From contig CAJTIU010000016.1 in assembly GCA_910576335.1 (NCBI GenBank), positions 1 through 64,000 on the forward strand: 64,000 nucleotides of DNA, in the 5' to 3' direction. The position numbers and the translations under genes were made by a program. Numbering within the stretch: the stretch's first letter is position 1; the number at the start of each line of letters is the position of its first letter. This DNA comes from Lachnospiraceae bacterium (GTDB lineage Bacteria; Bacillota; Clostridia; Lachnospirales; Lachnospiraceae). Shown here piece by piece: positions 16,404 through 24,047 of this stretch. Below the pieces are notes generated by a model. That model was not told where the DNA came from, did no database searches, and saw only the letters and a program-made list of their open reading frames with translations.

Positions 16404-17124
16404 TTATAGCTCTTTCCACTTTGCAATCTGCTGTGTTATTAATTCATTAACGTAAACCAATTGTCCGGTCAGACGATTTACATGGCGGAGGAAGGTCGTC
16501 TGTAGTGCAAGATAATAGTCTGGTGTCGTATTGTCCCGTGTCTTGCCGACTGCAATGCTTAGTTTTGGGTAGCGCGGCTGGGGAAGCGCGGCGTCATGCC
16601 CGTAGCGGCTGCTATAGCTATAGACAAGGCGGGTCAGTTCACCGCCGGCCTTTATAATAATATCATCGCTGTTTCTTCCTGTCATCAGTTCCTCCAGAAT
16701 AGCGGCAGATGCCTTTACCTGGTCCAGATAAGGCCAGACGGGGGACAGATCGAATTCCTTCTCTGTACCATTCTGAATCTCATGAAGCTCCCGGTCCATA
16801 AAATTCAGGAACCCAGTGAAATCCGCAGGCAGCTGTTCGGTTTCAATATAATAGCAGGCAAGTTTCAGCATGCAGGAGGCATCGCGGATAACAGATGACT
16901 TGTTTAGTTTGTCAAATGTATCATCCGGAGTATGCCAGAAGGGCAGATCCATTGTTCCGAAATGGTACACACCAAACTTAGGCATTACTGTGAAGGGGAC
17001 GCGGGCTGCCTAGAATGTCTGATGAGGTACCATCCCCGTCATGGAACTTTAATGCATCAATATCTGCACGCAGCCCAACGCATTTCCCCGGCTCTTTTCC
17101 GTGTAAAGCCGCCAGAAGACCTGC
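16404..17124 (-). pseudogene. metallopeptidase remnant with M28-like C-terminus and M20-like N-terminal fragment
   Basis: On the minus strand an open 193-residue frame begins inside a domain with GTMDLPFWHTPDDTFDKLN, the C-terminal metal-binding pattern of M28 aminopeptidases. Upstream, one frame over, sits FHDGDGTSSD joined to AARVPFTVMPKFG by a single-base shift near 17005. Before that comes AGLLAALHGKEPGKCVGLRADIDALK, which matches the start of M20 amidohydrolases. The whole is therefore broken: its 5' end stops abruptly at a GC-rich hairpin (17125) and the frame is shifted. It may be a fusion of two decayed peptidase genes or one M28 gene with an unusual insert. It is not expected to be functional. 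Confidence 0.65.
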
Positions 17125-17164
17125 GGGGCCGTGCAGCGGGGTGCACAGCCCCGTGAATAGTAAC
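17125..17164. repeat. GC-rich hairpin plus GTGAATAGTAAC motif
   Basis: GGGGCCGTGCA (17125-17135) pairs imperfectly with TGCACAGCCCC (17142-17152), directly followed by GTGAATAGTAAC (17153-17164). The same motif, with one or two changes, occurs at 15173 and 29565 and in reverse at 26557, each time near damaged genes. It looks like the end of a dispersed repeat. Confidence 0.5.
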
Positions 17165-17179
17165 CTAAAACTTATAGTA

Positions 17180-17208
17180 TTGTCAATACAACCCGAATGT
17201 GCTAAGAT
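17180..17208 (+). promoter_or_regulatory. promoter of the DUF4317 gene
   Basis: TTGTCA (17180-17185), a 17-bp spacer and TAAGAT (17203-17208) make a good sigma-A promoter, with transcription expected about 30 bp before the DUF4317 start codon. Confidence 0.65.
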
Positions 17209-17242
17209 TGGATACAGATTGGAATAAGGGAGTGTAATGATA

Positions 17243-18379
17243 ATGAACAAAAAAGAAGTATTAGAGATCAGGAAGCAGTTTACCCCTGAAAATTGTGCGA
17301 TTACCCGTATCTGCGGCTGTTATGTAGATCATGAAAAAGAAAAAAAGGCTGAGCTTAAGAAGGCATTTCTTTCCATGCCCGAGGAGGAAGCGTTCAAATA
17401 TTTCGACATTTTCCGCCATACTCTGTCCGGTACGCCTGGGAAGAATCTGATTGAGATGGACTTTCCTCTTGATGCAGAGCTCTCAGGCGGTCCGCAGGAA
17501 TTTCTGCTCAGGCTTCGTGACAGTAAGCTGGAGGATGATCTGTTAGTCGGAGAATTTTATGATAAAGTGATCGAAAGCTATGATTATGCGGAGAATTATT
17601 ACATAATTCTTATTCATTCCGTATATGATGTACCAGGCAGGTCCTCCGACGGCTCGGAGCTATTCGATGCATCCGATACGGTATATGAGCATATTCTGTG
17701 CAGCATCTGCCCGGTAAATCTGACAAAGGCCGGGCTTACATACAATGCAGTGACCAATAATATAGAAGACCGGATACGCGACTGGTTCGTGGAGCTGCCC
17801 GTAAAAGGATTTTTGTTTCCTGCATTTACAGACCGGGCATCCGATCTTCATCATATTTTGTATTATTCCAAAAAACCGGAGGAACTTCAGCCGGATTTTA
17901 TTGAAACAGTTTTGGGAAGCCGGATTCCTCTGACGGCAAAAGACCAGATGACGACATTTCAGACAATTATCAGTGATACGCTGGGAGACACCTGTGATTA
18001 TGATACGGTCCGTAATATACATGATAATCTGAACGACATGCTGGAAGAATCAAAAGAAGCTCCGGAGCCCCTGGAGCTGTCAAGGCCGGATGTGAAGCGT
18101 CTGCTTGAACGAAGCGGGGTGCCGGAGGAAAAGCTTGAGAATTTTGACCAGGACTTTACAGAAGCAGTGGGGGACTCTGCTACTCTGCTTGCTTCCAATA
18201 TAGCCAGTGCGAAAACTTTTCAGATTGAGACGCCAGATATAGTAGTTAAAGTAAAACCAGAGCGCTCGGACCTTGTAGAGACACGGGAAATTGACGGGAG
18301 ACAGTGTCTTGTTATTGCAATTGATGACCATCTGGAGGTCAATGGCATCACGATTACAAAAAAAGTTGAAAAAGAATAA
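17243..18379 (+). CDS. DUF4317 family protein
   Basis: The N-terminus MNKKEVLEIRKQFTPENCAI followed by TRICGCYVDHEKEKK is the hallmark of DUF4317, a family widespread in Clostridia and of unknown function. The 378-residue length is usual. It has no signal peptide or membrane segment and is cytosolic. ATG at 17243 is preferred over 17237 because AAGGGAG then lies 10 nt away. It is a single gene with its own promoter and no terminator before the tRNA promoter. Nothing is odd in the sequence. Family assignment is confident; function is unknown. Confidence 0.88.
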   Translation: MNKKEVLEIRKQFTPENCAITRICGCYVDHEKEKKAELKKAFLSMPEEEAFKYFDIFRHTLSGTPGKNLIEMDFPLDAELSGGPQEFLLRLRDSKLEDDLLVGEFYDKVIESYDYAENYYIILIHSVYDVPGRSSDGSELFDASDTVYEHILCSICPVNLTKAGLTYNAVTNNIEDRIRDWFVELPVKGFLFPAFTDRASDLHHILYYSKKPEELQPDFIETVLGSRIPLTAKDQMTTFQTIISDTLGDTCDYDTVRNIHDNLNDMLEESKEAPEPLELSRPDVKRLLERSGVPEEKLENFDQDFTEAVGDSATLLASNIASAKTFQIETPDIVVKVKPERSDLVETREIDGRQCLVIAIDDHLEVNGITITKKVEKE

Positions 18380-18388
18380 AAAAAGTAT

Positions 18389-18417
18389 TTGCCAAGTCCG
18401 TAAATTTGTGCTATACT
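18389..18417 (+). promoter_or_regulatory. tRNA-Leu promoter
   Basis: TTGCCA (18389-18394), a 17-bp spacer and TATACT (18412-18417) place the start about 5 nt before the mature tRNA 5' end. Confidence 0.8.
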
Positions 18418-18428
18418 ATGTCTTGCGA

Positions 18429-18511
18429 GCGGAGATGGCGGAATGGCAGACGCGCTAGATTCAGGTTCTAGTGGGAGTTATCCTGTGAGGGTTCAAGTCC
18501 CTTTCTCCGCA
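18429..18511 (+). tRNA. tRNA-Leu(CAG)
   Basis: The 83-nt cloverleaf has acceptor arms GCGGAGA/TCTCCGC with discriminator A. The D arm is as in leucine tRNAs. The anticodon stem is CTAGA/TCTAG with loop TTCAGGT, giving anticodon CAG that reads CUG. A long variable arm is followed by a T arm around GGTTCAAGTCC. CCA is not encoded. Confidence 0.95.
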
Positions 18512-18521
18512 GGACGAGAAG

Positions 18522-18574
18522 AAGCCGCAAATCTTATGATTTTTCAGTAAAATTAAGGATTTGCGGCTTTTTTA
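18522..18574 (+). terminator. terminator after tRNA-Leu
   Basis: AAGCCGCAAATC (18522-18533) pairs with GATTTGCGGCTT (18558-18569) and is followed by a T run, a clear Rho-independent terminator just after the tRNA. Confidence 0.9.
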
Positions 18575-18619
18575 TAAAATTTTTGAAAATAGTAAATCAT
18601 AAGAAAGGAGAATTCCCCA

Positions 18620-19246
18620 ATGTTAGAGCGTAAAGATTTAGAAATGATTTCAGAAATCATTGAGAGAGTTGTAGAGCCGCTGAAAACAGATGTCGGAGAG
18701 CTGAAAACAGATGTCAGGGAGCTGAAAACAGATGTCAGGGAGCTTCAAACAGATGTTGAAGAGCTGAAAACAGATGTCAGAGAGCTGAAAACAGATGTCG
18801 GGGAGCTTCAAACAGATGTTGAAGAGCTGAAAACAGATGTCAGGGAGCTTCAAACAGATGTTGAAGAGCTGAAAACAGATGTCAGGGAGCTTCAAACAGA
18901 TGTTGAAGAGCTGAAAACAGATGTCAGGGAGCTTCAAACAGATGTTGAAGAGCTGAAAACAGATGTCAGAGAGCTGAAAACAGATGTCGGGGAGCTTCAA
19001 ACAGATGTTGGAGAGCTGAAAACAGATGCCGTAACGCTTAAAAGTGATATGAGAGCTTTACAGCTAACGCTTGAAAACGAGACGAATAAAGGGATCAATA
19101 TTATCGCTGAAGGTCACTTGGATTTAAGCAGGAAACTGGATGAAGCGTTAACGATTGAGAACGAAAAGGAAATGCTTAAGCTTAGAGTGAATCGCTTAGA
19201 AAGCGAGGTAGAGAAGCTAAAGGCAAAGGCAGAAGAAATAGCCTGA
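18620..19246 (+). CDS. heptad-repeat coiled-coil protein
   Basis: A 208-residue protein whose residues about 20-135 are sixteen or so near-identical heptads of the type LKTDVRE, LQTDVEE or LKTDVGE. Leucine and valine occupy the a/d positions of a long parallel coiled coil. A helical C-terminus (about 140-208) of another register ends in LESEVEKLKAKAEE. No membrane segment or signal is seen. AAAGGAG precedes the ATG. The gene follows a tRNA terminator and converges with a phosphoesterase gene. Such proteins often act as spacers or scaffolds, but no partner is visible. The repeat array should expand and contract by slippage or recombination. Function is unknown. Confidence 0.8.
   Translation: MLERKDLEMISEIIERVVEPLKTDVGELKTDVRELKTDVRELQTDVEELKTDVRELKTDVGELQTDVEELKTDVRELQTDVEELKTDVRELQTDVEELKTDVRELQTDVEELKTDVRELKTDVGELQTDVGELKTDAVTLKSDMRALQLTLENETNKGINIIAEGHLDLSRKLDEALTIENEKEMLKLRVNRLESEVEKLKAKAEEIA
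18680..19029 (+). repeat. in-frame 21/42-bp tandem repeats within the coiled-coil gene
   Basis: The basic unit CTGAAAACAGATGTCAGGGA alternates with CTTCAAACAGATGTTGAAGA, making a 42-bp higher-order repeat over about 350 bp. Every unit length is a multiple of three, so copy-number change keeps the frame. Confidence 0.9.
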
Positions 19247-19266
19247 TTGAAGGATTTGACAAAGGG

Positions 19267-19302
19267 AGGAAGCAGAAGTATCCCCAGCTACTTCTGCTTC
19301 CT
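19267..19302. terminator. bidirectional hairpin between converging genes
   Basis: AGGAAGCAGAAGTA (19267-19280) pairs perfectly with TACTTCTGCTTCCT (19289-19302). The right arm overlaps the last codons of the minus-strand phosphoesterase gene. There is no long T run. Confidence 0.55.
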
Positions 19303-20169
19303 CAGCCCCACCGGCTCCGCGAGCTCTTCCCGCACCACATAAAGTGAGCGGTCAGAGCGCGTGGAAATCGTCCATTTTACAAGCGTCAGACAGCAGCCGG
19401 TAATTTCAATACAGGTAATACAGCGCGGATGCACGCAGCTCCCGGTGTTAAAGTAGGGAGAATCAGGGGTTCCCACCATGGGACGGTGCGTGTGTCCGGT
19501 AATCAGAATGACATCCCTTTCCTTTGCCCAGTCAGCCGCAGCCTGCTCCAGTTTCTTTTTCTTTGTATTATTTTTTGCTGCGCTTGTAGGATCAAGAAAT
19601 CCTATATTTTCCACAGGCTTCCAGATATAGCGCACAAGAAACCGGGAAAGACGCCAGAGGACGCTGTTAAGAAAGTCTGTCTGGTGTCCGTGGGTGAGAT
19701 ACAGATCGGGTCCGTCCATATCGTTCTTAAGAATAATTCCGGCATGGAAGGTGATGCCGGGGAACAATTCTTCCTCTCCGCAGGTACTACAGGGATAGCT
19801 TGTGCAGTGGCGGCAGGTAAAGCGGGGATATTTTTTTACCATGTCGTGATTCCCATATAGCATATACAGACGGTTCCGTCTGTAGAATTCCGAGAGAAGC
19901 CAGAAAGCGTCATTGTGTATATCTTTTATCTGTGCAAGGGAGCGGTTTTCCCATAGTTCATCCCCATCTCCGAGTTCAAGATAGGTAAAACCATTTTTTA
20001 GGTAATACTGCAGTGCGGCAAAATATAGATGCTGATTTTTTAAAAAGTTATCTCCCGAGGTTCCGGTTCCTCTGTGGCAGTCGCTGAATAAGACATATCG
20101 TGAGTGGGAATATAGCGGCAGTACAGGTGCCTGGGTAAATGCGCTGTCGAGCCGGGGGCTTATGCTCAT
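19288..20169 (-). CDS. calcineurin-like metallophosphoesterase
   Basis: The 293-residue protein has the ordered metal-binding motifs of the family: DCH in LFSDCHRG, GDGDE, GNHD in LYGNHDMV, HGH in LTHGHQTD, and GHTHRP. It therefore binds two metal ions and hydrolyses a phosphoester, with the substrate unknown. A short insert after GNHD contains CRHC, C and STCGE, four closely spaced cysteines that could hold a zinc ion. It has no signal peptide. GAGGAGGTAAC precedes the start. The upstream minus-strand gene ends 4 bp before it, so the two are probably one operon. Enzyme class is sure; physiological role is not. Confidence 0.88.
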   Translation of the reverse strand: MSISPRLDSAFTQAPVLPLYSHSRYVLFSDCHRGTGTSGDNFLKNQHLYFAALQYYLKNGFTYLELGDGDELWENRSLAQIKDIHNDAFWLLSEFYRRNRLYMLYGNHDMVKKYPRFTCRHCTSYPCSTCGEEELFPGITFHAGIILKNDMDGPDLYLTHGHQTDFLNSVLWRLSRFLVRYIWKPVENIGFLDPTSAAKNNTKKKKLEQAAADWAKERDVILITGHTHRPMVGTPDSPYFNTGSCVHPRCITCIEITGCCLTLVKWTISTRSDRSLYVVREELAEPVGLRKQK

Positions 20170-20173
20170 GCTG

Positions 20174-21073
20174 TTACCTCCTCCTTTTCCGTTTCTTAAA
20201 TCTTCTGATTTTCAGAATGTACCGGAACAAAAACGGAAGATATTCATACAGGAGCAGCAGCCGGTCTGCCGTAAAGTAAAAGGGCTCTGTGACTTTCATA
20301 TAGAGCCGGAGCAGCAGCCGGTTTTTAAACAGAACCCACCTCCCGTACCATGTCTTCCGCAGCTGCGGCTGTGCAAAGCGGGGTTCTGAAAAAGTAAAGG
20401 AGACGGCGCTGCCATTTACATAAATCTCGCGGGAAGAGTAGCCGGCTTCTTCAAGTCCAAGAAGGAATGACTGACACATCTCCTGGCTGGAAAATACTAT
20501 GGCAGTCTTCATGGACAGATTTTCCGGGGGAACATAGCGTCCCACGCAGAATCCGGTAAGCCACCAGTGTCTTTCACACTGCCTGGTTAGGGGGCTGTTG
20601 TCTTTCAGGAGGGTTACGGAAAAAACGGGCATTTCTTCTGGTGATACACTGCCAAATAAAGTGAGTTCCCGTTCATCCTCTGAAATAATCCGGTCCGCAT
20701 GGTAGATGCCGATCTCACACCCGGCCGTAATCCCATACTGTCCTTTCCAGAGCTCGACCAGCCAGGTCTTATCCTGATAGTCAAAATAGACTGGTTCGCA
20801 GTCAAAAATCATATGGAAGAAGGGAGCATACTGGTCATAGGAGCTGCAGTAGCCGCATTCCTTCTGCCATGCATCGGTTTCTGAAGTAAAGAGATCCTGT
20901 GACAGCTTATATCTGAAGCCAAAAGGAGAGGCAATCTGGTCAATCCGGTCCAGTTTATCCTGGACTGGCATGGCGCATACCTTTTGTATGGCATATGCCT
21001 TGCGAACGTAGAAATATAAGAATAAAGCAAGCAGGATAACAGCTGCAATCATAACATAGATCCAACGGTTCAT
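20174..21073 (-). CDS. uncharacterised membrane-anchored protein
   Basis: 299 residues with a single N-terminal membrane helix (about 4-25, VMIAAVILLALFLYFYV) and a cytosolic or external globular remainder. The central part is rich in aromatic and acidic residues, and the last 20 residues are strongly basic (RRFKKRKRRR). No known domain is recognised. GAGGA precedes the ATG. It lies 4 bp upstream of the metallophosphoesterase gene on the same strand, suggesting co-expression and perhaps a joint envelope role. No function is assigned. Confidence 0.7.
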   Translation of the reverse strand: MNRWIYVMIAAVILLALFLYFYVRKAYAIQKVCAMPVQDKLDRIDQIASPFGFRYKLSQDLFTSETDAWQKECGYCSSYDQYAPFFHMIFDCEPVYFDYQDKTWLVELWKGQYGITAGCEIGIYHADRIISEDERELTLFGSVSPEEMPVFSVTLLKDNSPLTRQCERHWWLTGFCVGRYVPPENLSMKTAIVFSSQEMCQSFLLGLEEAGYSSREIYVNGSAVSFTFSEPRFAQPQLRKTWYGRWVLFKNRLLLRLYMKVTEPFYFTADRLLLLYEYLPFLFRYILKIRRFKKRKRRR

Positions 21074-21138
21074 AATTCAAATCCTCATTATCAATAACAT
21101 TACAGTATTTTATGCAGGGACATGAAGGGCGGTGAACT

Positions 21139-21219
21139 TGGGACGGGGCATTTCTAAAAATGCCCCGTCCCAGATTGAGTTGGGGACGGGGTATTTTTAA
21201 AAACACCCCGTCCCCAACT
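21139..21219. repeat. REPIN-like double palindrome, copy 1
   Basis: Two successive hairpins share the arms GGGACGGGG and CCCCGTCCC around an A/T-rich loop. The first spans 21139-21171 and the second 21178-21219. The element sits between the start of a minus-strand gene and the sdaAB promoter, whose -35 box touches its right edge. Confidence 0.85.
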
Positions 21220-21247
21220 TGTAAATTCCTCCATTTCAAAGTATAAT
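21219..21247 (+). promoter_or_regulatory. serine dehydratase promoter
   Basis: TTGTAA (21219-21224), a 17-bp spacer and TATAAT (21242-21247) precede sdaAB by about 40 bp. The -35 box directly abuts the REPIN-like element. Confidence 0.7.
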
Positions 21248-21290
21248 GTAGACACATAAATGTCAAAATAATTGAGAGAGGTACAGACAA

Positions 21291-21953
21291 ATGGCAAACA
21301 TATTTGATATTCTTGGGCCGGTTATGGTGGGACCGTCCAGTTCACACACAGCAGGGGCGGTGCGTATTGGTTTAGTCGGGCGGCAGCTGTTTGGGCAGCA
21401 GCCGGACAAGGCGGTTGTTTACCTGCATGGCTCGTTTGCAGCTACGGGGAAGGGGCACGGGACGGACAGGGCGCTGATTGCAGGGCTTTTGGGAATGCGT
21501 CCGGATGATCTTGGGATTCCGGACAGCTTTGAGATTGCGAAGGAGCGGGGCATGGATTTTGTGATTGAGCCGAGGGAGCTTAGGGATGCCCATCCCAACA
21601 CGGCGAGGATTATGATGGAGGCAGATAACGGAAAGAAGCTTGAGATTCAGGCATATTCTATCGGAGGAGGAAGGATCCGTGTGAGTATGCTGGATGGAAT
21701 GGATGTGAATTTCAGCGGAGAGACCCACACGCTGATTGTCAGGAATCAGGATCAGCCTGGCTGTATCACGGACGTTTCGACGGTTTTGAATCTCTGCGGC
21801 ATTAATATTGCAACGATGCAGGTGTTCCGGGCAAGAAGAGGCGGAAGCGCAGTCATGGTGGTTGAGACGGATCAGGTGGTTCCGGAGAGCGCGATTGAGA
21901 TGCTTGAAAGAAGACAGGGGATTCTGAAGGTAACATTTTTAGCAGCGATTTAA
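21291..21953 (+). CDS. sdaAB: L-serine dehydratase, beta subunit
   Basis: The 220-residue subunit starts with DILGPVMVGPSSSHTAGAVR, the conserved N-terminus of the iron-sulfur serine dehydratase beta chain. It ends with an ACT domain (about 145-220, LIVRNQDQPGCITDVSTVLN). With the alpha subunit it forms the cytosolic oxygen-sensitive enzyme converting L-serine to pyruvate and ammonia. The ACT domain probably senses serine. It has its own promoter at 21219 and is followed by the alpha-subunit gene after a 119-bp gap that contains a dyad near 22000. Split subunits are normal in Clostridia. Confidence 0.95.
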   Translation: MANIFDILGPVMVGPSSSHTAGAVRIGLVGRQLFGQQPDKAVVYLHGSFAATGKGHGTDRALIAGLLGMRPDDLGIPDSFEIAKERGMDFVIEPRELRDAHPNTARIMMEADNGKKLEIQAYSIGGGRIRVSMLDGMDVNFSGETHTLIVRNQDQPGCITDVSTVLNLCGINIATMQVFRARRGGSAVMVVETDQVVPESAIEMLERRQGILKVTFLAAI

Positions 21954-22072
21954 GATACAGAGATTGTAACTGTGAAGGTACTGGACAGTTGCTAGTACTG
22001 CGTTGCATTTTACTCGAAGAGATGCAATGCTGCATTAGAGATTTAGTAATTGAGAGAAGGAGTAGCAGAGGT

Positions 22073-22936
22073 ATGTCATATCAGTCAATGGAAGAAGCAC
22101 AGGAGAGATGTAAGAGGGAAGGAATTGAGTTCTGGAAGGCGGTGCAGCTGGAGGATGCAGATGAGCGGGATGTAAAGGAGACGGATTCCTGGGATCAGAT
22201 GAGGGGAATGTGGCAGGCAATGCTTGACAGCATTGATAACTATGACCCGTCGCTGATGTCCAGAAGCGGCCTTGTGGGAAAGGAAGGCGGCCTGATGGAA
22301 GCCTACAGGGAAGAGAAAGATACGCTTTGCGGGGATTATATGGCAAAGGTTATGGCAAATGCACTTAAGATGGGCTGTAATAATGCCTGCATGAAACGGA
22401 TTGTTGCGGCTCCCACAGCAGGTGCCTGCGGGGTTCTTCCGGCAGTGCTTGTGACGTATTTCCGCGAGTACGATGTGCCGGAGGAGAAGATGATAGAGGC
22501 GCTGTATGTGGCGGCAGGTATCGGCCAGATTATTGCGAACCGGGCATATCTGGCAGGTGCGTCCGGCGGATGCCAGGCGGAGATCGGCTCGGGCTCCGGT
22601 ATGGCTGCAGCGGCAATCTGCCATGTAAAGGGCGGCAGCACGGAGCAGATCGCCGCTGCCTGTGCGATGGCGCTTAAGAACCTGATGGGCCTGGTCTGTG
22701 ATCCGGTGGGCGGCCTGGTCGAGGTGCCCTGCGTGAAGAGAAATGTGGGGGGCGCAGTGAATGCCATGGCGGCAGCAGATATGGCGCTTGCAGGAATTAT
22801 CAGCCAGATTCCCCTTGATCAGGTCATTGATGCCATGAAGGAGGTCGGCGACAGAATGGATGTAAGCTTAAAAGAGACTGGCATCGGCGGAGTGGCAGGG
22901 AGCCTCCGGGCACAGGAAGTCATTAGGAAAATGTAA
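22073..22936 (+). CDS. sdaAA: L-serine dehydratase, alpha subunit
   Basis: The 287-residue catalytic subunit contains APTAGACGVLP, AGASGGCQAEIGSGSGM and LVCDPVGGLVEVPC, whose cysteines ligate the [4Fe-4S] cluster that activates the serine hydroxyl. The ATG at 22073 follows GAAGGAG; the longer frame from 21989 lacks support. It pairs with the upstream beta subunit for serine deamination to pyruvate. All cluster ligands are present and the length is usual, so the enzyme should be active under anaerobic conditions. Confidence 0.95.
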   Translation: MSYQSMEEAQERCKREGIEFWKAVQLEDADERDVKETDSWDQMRGMWQAMLDSIDNYDPSLMSRSGLVGKEGGLMEAYREEKDTLCGDYMAKVMANALKMGCNNACMKRIVAAPTAGACGVLPAVLVTYFREYDVPEEKMIEALYVAAGIGQIIANRAYLAGASGGCQAEIGSGSGMAAAAICHVKGGSTEQIAAACAMALKNLMGLVCDPVGGLVEVPCVKRNVGGAVNAMAAADMALAGIISQIPLDQVIDAMKEVGDRMDVSLKETGIGGVAGSLRAQEVIRKM

Positions 22937-22964
22937 TCGAAAGACTATTTTCTGAGGTAGTGAT

Positions 22965-23984
22965 ATGGATTATAGAGCATTAATGCAGACCGGAGAATAT
23001 AAGTTTCTTAGAACAAATGAGCACCTTGGGAACCGGATCATTCTTCTTGGACTTGGCGGCAGCCATGCATATGGAACTTATAACGAGGAAAGTGACATTG
23101 ACCTTAGGGGCGCTGCCCTTTCCAGGCAGTCAGATCTTATCGGGCTTACGAAGTTTGAACAGTATGAGGATCATAATACAGACACCGTGATCTATTCTTT
23201 TAATAAGTTGGTACGGCTGCTGCTGGAGTGCAACCCCAATACCTGTGAACTTCTGGGACTGGATGAGGACCAGTATCTGCTGAAAACCCCGCTGGGGCAG
23301 GAGCTTTTGGATCATACAGAGCTGTTTCTTACGAAGCGTGCGGTAAAATCATTCGGGGGATATGCAGGAGCGCAGCTTCGCCGCCTGCAAAATGCCATTG
23401 CCCGGGATACCATGACGCAGACAGAACGGGAAAGGCATATTTTAGATTCTGTAAAAAATTCACTGGATGACTTTAACCGGCGGTATAAGACATTTCCTAA
23501 TGGAAAAATCCGTCTGTATATTGATGATGCAGTAAACCCTGACCTGGACAGCGAGATTTTTATAGATGCCAGCTACACCCATCTTCCCCTGCGGGATTAT
23601 GAGGGAATGTGGGCGGTTATGAATCACGTTGTCCGGGACTATGATAAGATCGGAAAACGCAACAGGAAAAAGGATTCGAATCATCTGAATAAGCATGCCA
23701 TGCACCTGATCAGGCTGTTTATGATGGCGATTGATATTTTAGAAAGGGGGGAAATCCGGACAAACAGAAAAGATGACCTGGGACTTTTGTTAAAAATCCG
23801 TACAGGCGGATTTCAGAAAGCGGACGGGACATTTCAGGCAGAGTTTTACGAGATTGTATCGGATTATGAGAAGAAGCTGGAAGAGGCTGCAGCAAGAAGT
23901 ATGCTTCCGGATGAACCGGATATGAAGCAGGTGGGGGACTTTGTAGAATATGTGAATTTGAGAAGTATACAGGGCGGGTTTTAG
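22965..23984 (+). CDS. YcgL-type nucleotidyltransferase superfamily protein
   Basis: The 339-residue protein has the DNA polymerase beta-like signature GGSHAYGT followed by SDIDLRG (residues about 33-50), which binds metal and nucleotide. The rest matches the predicted nucleotidyltransferase family of YcgL (PF10127). The substrate is unknown; members may modify RNA, proteins or small molecules. It is cytosolic. GAGGTAGTG precedes the ATG, 28 bp after sdaAA, so it may be read from the serine dehydratase promoter. The segment after the active site contains helices and a conserved NRKKDSNHLNKHAMHLIRLF motif as in homologues. Confidence 0.8.
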   Translation: MDYRALMQTGEYKFLRTNEHLGNRIILLGLGGSHAYGTYNEESDIDLRGAALSRQSDLIGLTKFEQYEDHNTDTVIYSFNKLVRLLLECNPNTCELLGLDEDQYLLKTPLGQELLDHTELFLTKRAVKSFGGYAGAQLRRLQNAIARDTMTQTERERHILDSVKNSLDDFNRRYKTFPNGKIRLYIDDAVNPDLDSEIFIDASYTHLPLRDYEGMWAVMNHVVRDYDKIGKRNRKKDSNHLNKHAMHLIRLFMMAIDILERGEIRTNRKDDLGLLLKIRTGGFQKADGTFQAEFYEIVSDYEKKLEEAAARSMLPDEPDMKQVGDFVEYVNLRSIQGGF

Positions 23985-24047
23985 GACTTTTAGCGGAGGA
24001 TAGTTCTGGCTGTGGGGTCAGAGCTTTGATAGAGGGAGGGGACAAAC

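Noticed and set aside
18650-19000. 116-codon minus-strand frame opposite the coiled-coil gene
   Set aside because: It is a by-product of the repeat: every unit is also open on the other strand, and no ribosome site exists.
18680-19029. Regular tandem repeats that might suggest a CRISPR array
   Set aside because: Units are contiguous 21/42-bp in-frame repeats without unique spacers, and they encode coiled-coil heptads.
21954-22072. Possible attenuator between sdaAB and sdaAA
   Set aside because: A TTGCAT/ATGCAA dyad exists near 22000, but there is no T run and no clear leader peptide.
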